Shown here: positions 62,360-64,000 of the stretch, one piece after another | Position numbering within the stretch: position 1 is the first letter of the stretch | How the letters are laid out: each line of letters begins with the position of its first letter | Assembly: GCF_014898055.3 (NCBI RefSeq) | Contig: NW_023601104.1 | Span: 43,278,210-43,342,209, forward strand | Source of the DNA: Talpa occidentalis | Lineage: Eukaryota > Chordata > Mammalia > Eulipotyphla > Talpidae | Length of the DNA stretch: 64,000 bases | Reading direction: 5' to 3' | Program-made: the position numbers and the translations under genes | Notes under the pieces: model-generated | What the model saw: the letters and a program-made list of their open reading frames with translations, nothing else | Database searches by the model: none | Told to the model about the DNA's origin: nothing

Positions 62360-64000
62360 AGTAAGTTGGTACCAAGCCCATCTCCTTTCTGCCGTGTGTT
62401 ATATGGAGGGCTATGAAGGTGAATTATATAAAAGTTTTGTAATTGTGTTTTGAGTGTATTGGGAGACTATATTAAAGACAGGATTATATTTGGACCTTCA
62501 GTGATAACACTCTCTTAGCAGTATTAATTATTAATAGTAACTACTCCTTTAATGATAAAAATGAAACACTAAACACTTTCAAAGGCATAGTATTCCAAAA
62601 TTTCCAAAGCAGAGGCAATAATTTATAGCAACTACAAAACAAAACATGCACTAAAATGGAAAATAGAAAAAGGAGATAGAAAAGCATTCCCATATACAGA
62701 TAAACACGTACACCTACACATACCCTACACTTTAAGCACGTGTGTGCACATGTACCTGCAGAAAGCATTTTCTATTAGCACAAGAACAACATCAGAAAAA
62801 AAAAAACACATAACCTGAATCCGTAGGACTTAAAAAGTAGCAAGTGGTACTCAGATGCTAAAAAATACTTCCATGGTAGAATAAGGTCTTTTGTGAAAGG
62901 AGTTTTTCAGCAAACAAATTTTGACAATTGACACTCCATGAGCACCGTTTGTGAAAAACATTTTTTTTTTTTTTGCTGTAATTTGATGAAGCAGGAAGTG
63001 GAAATCGATAGGACATTGCCAAATACGCTCTTTGCTGATACCCTGTCTTTCTCTCCTTTGCTCCTGTTCTGTGGTAGATAAGAGATAGGAGGAGCCCAGA
63101 ACACAATATATGGATTTTTTAAAAATCCCGCACAACAAAGGGGACTATGGAATACTTTTAACGGTAGACATGTTTTCAGCACCGAGTTGTAGATTGGTTA
63201 TGTAGCAGAACAGACTGATTTCAAGCCCAAAGGTGGGCTGGGGCGTTTATATGATCCCTGAGAACTTCAGGGAGAACCTTCCTCACCGTGTTCATCTCTC
63301 TCTCTCTCTCAGCACTGCTGGTTTCCATGACAACCAGGCCACTGTCTAGTTCAGTTTTGCAAATACTTCCCAAAACCCATTAGGCCTAATATTTTCTCTA
63401 GAGGCTCTCAAATCTGCCTTATTTCATCCAACTTTCTTTCTGCATCCTCTCCCTTTAATCTTCTTCAACTTGCGAGATGAGGAACATAAGATTTTATAGC
63501 AGCAAATCTACCTAATAGTCATACAAAGACATGTTAGCGAAAACAAAGGAAAAGGGGTCGATATGGAGCCCAGTTCACCCTTAGGTCTGCTGGCGGGTGG
63601 TTACTCTGTGTGCTTCATTTTGTTTTCAACCCCAGGACAATGGTCCTATGTGTACTTGCTTGGCTGTCCTGAGTGGATACATTCCAGGGGGGCAAGATGA
63701 GAAGTGATCATTCACTGCAGGAGTAAGAACATTGTTTTAGGAATGGACACCAAGCTCTGTCTCCATGATCTTGAACTACTGTAAGAGGTTGGAAGGAGAT
63801 AGAGATTCTTTGGAGGAACTTCCCAGGTTTATCACTTTATGACTCAGTGTGAGCAGGTACTAGTCATCCCACTTTTGACTCAATTGGTATTTCCCCAATC
63901 AGATATTCTTGCTGCAGACTGGTAACTAAACAGACCAATTCTAATCCTGACTCGAGAATCGGATAGAAAAAGCTATCTATTGCTGCTTAGAATACTTCTC
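62360..64000. other. Unique non-genic sequence
   Basis: A (TC)n run lies at about 63296-63311. No gene was seen, and the right edge of the window is unremarkable. Confidence 0.4.

Overview
This window is nuclear DNA from a placental mammal. It holds ancient mammal-wide repeats (MIR, L2, MER5-type hAT fossils, old antisense L1 fragments), dinucleotide microsatellites, a full-length L1 and about a dozen copies of one tRNA-derived SINE. No Alu or rodent B1/B2 was seen, so primates and rodents are unlikely. The SINE has a tRNA-like head with clear A and B boxes and an (AATA)n-CTT-An tail. I could not tie it to a named species or Repbase family, and a laurasiatherian host is only a guess.

I found no host protein-coding exon, tRNA, rRNA or other functional RNA gene that I can support. 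The window reads as intergenic or deep intronic sequence, moderately AT-rich and dominated by non-coding DNA and decayed repeats. The only long coding-derived sequences are the L1 ORFs and an RPL39 retrocopy, and all of these are broken.

Layout: 1-8 kb is mostly unique sequence with a solo LTR (1544-2011). 8-10 kb is an old antisense L1 with a SINE inside, followed by a MER5 fossil. 10-20 kb is unique DNA with MIR/L2 pieces, a C23 run, a compound (AC)n(GA)n array, a (TG)n array and a strong CTCF-like motif. 20.5-21.7 kb is an LTR broken by a SINE and by an L1 3' end. 22-35 kb is unique DNA with a possible LTR, MIRs and a MER5 fossil. 35.5-36.1 kb is a SINE inserted inside another SINE. 40.3-48.7 kb is a stack: an old antisense L1 carries a full-length L1, the L1 tail carries an RPL39 retrocopy, and two SINEs follow. 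49.2-49.6 kb is a head-to-head SINE pair. 50.6-51.1 kb is a candidate conserved non-coding element. 51.9-52.6 kb is antisense L2. 53.1-55.8 kb is overlapping antisense L1 fragments. 57.8-60.4 kb holds three SINEs, an LTR related to the one at 1.5 kb, and a MIR. 60.4-64 kb is mainly unique, with another CTCF-like motif.

The most interesting locus is the 40.8-48.2 kb stack. Its order of insertion can be read from target-site duplications. Most of the L1 frame breaks are one-base changes in A runs, so assembly error has to be excluded before this L1 is called dead. I saw no convincing undescribed gene system.
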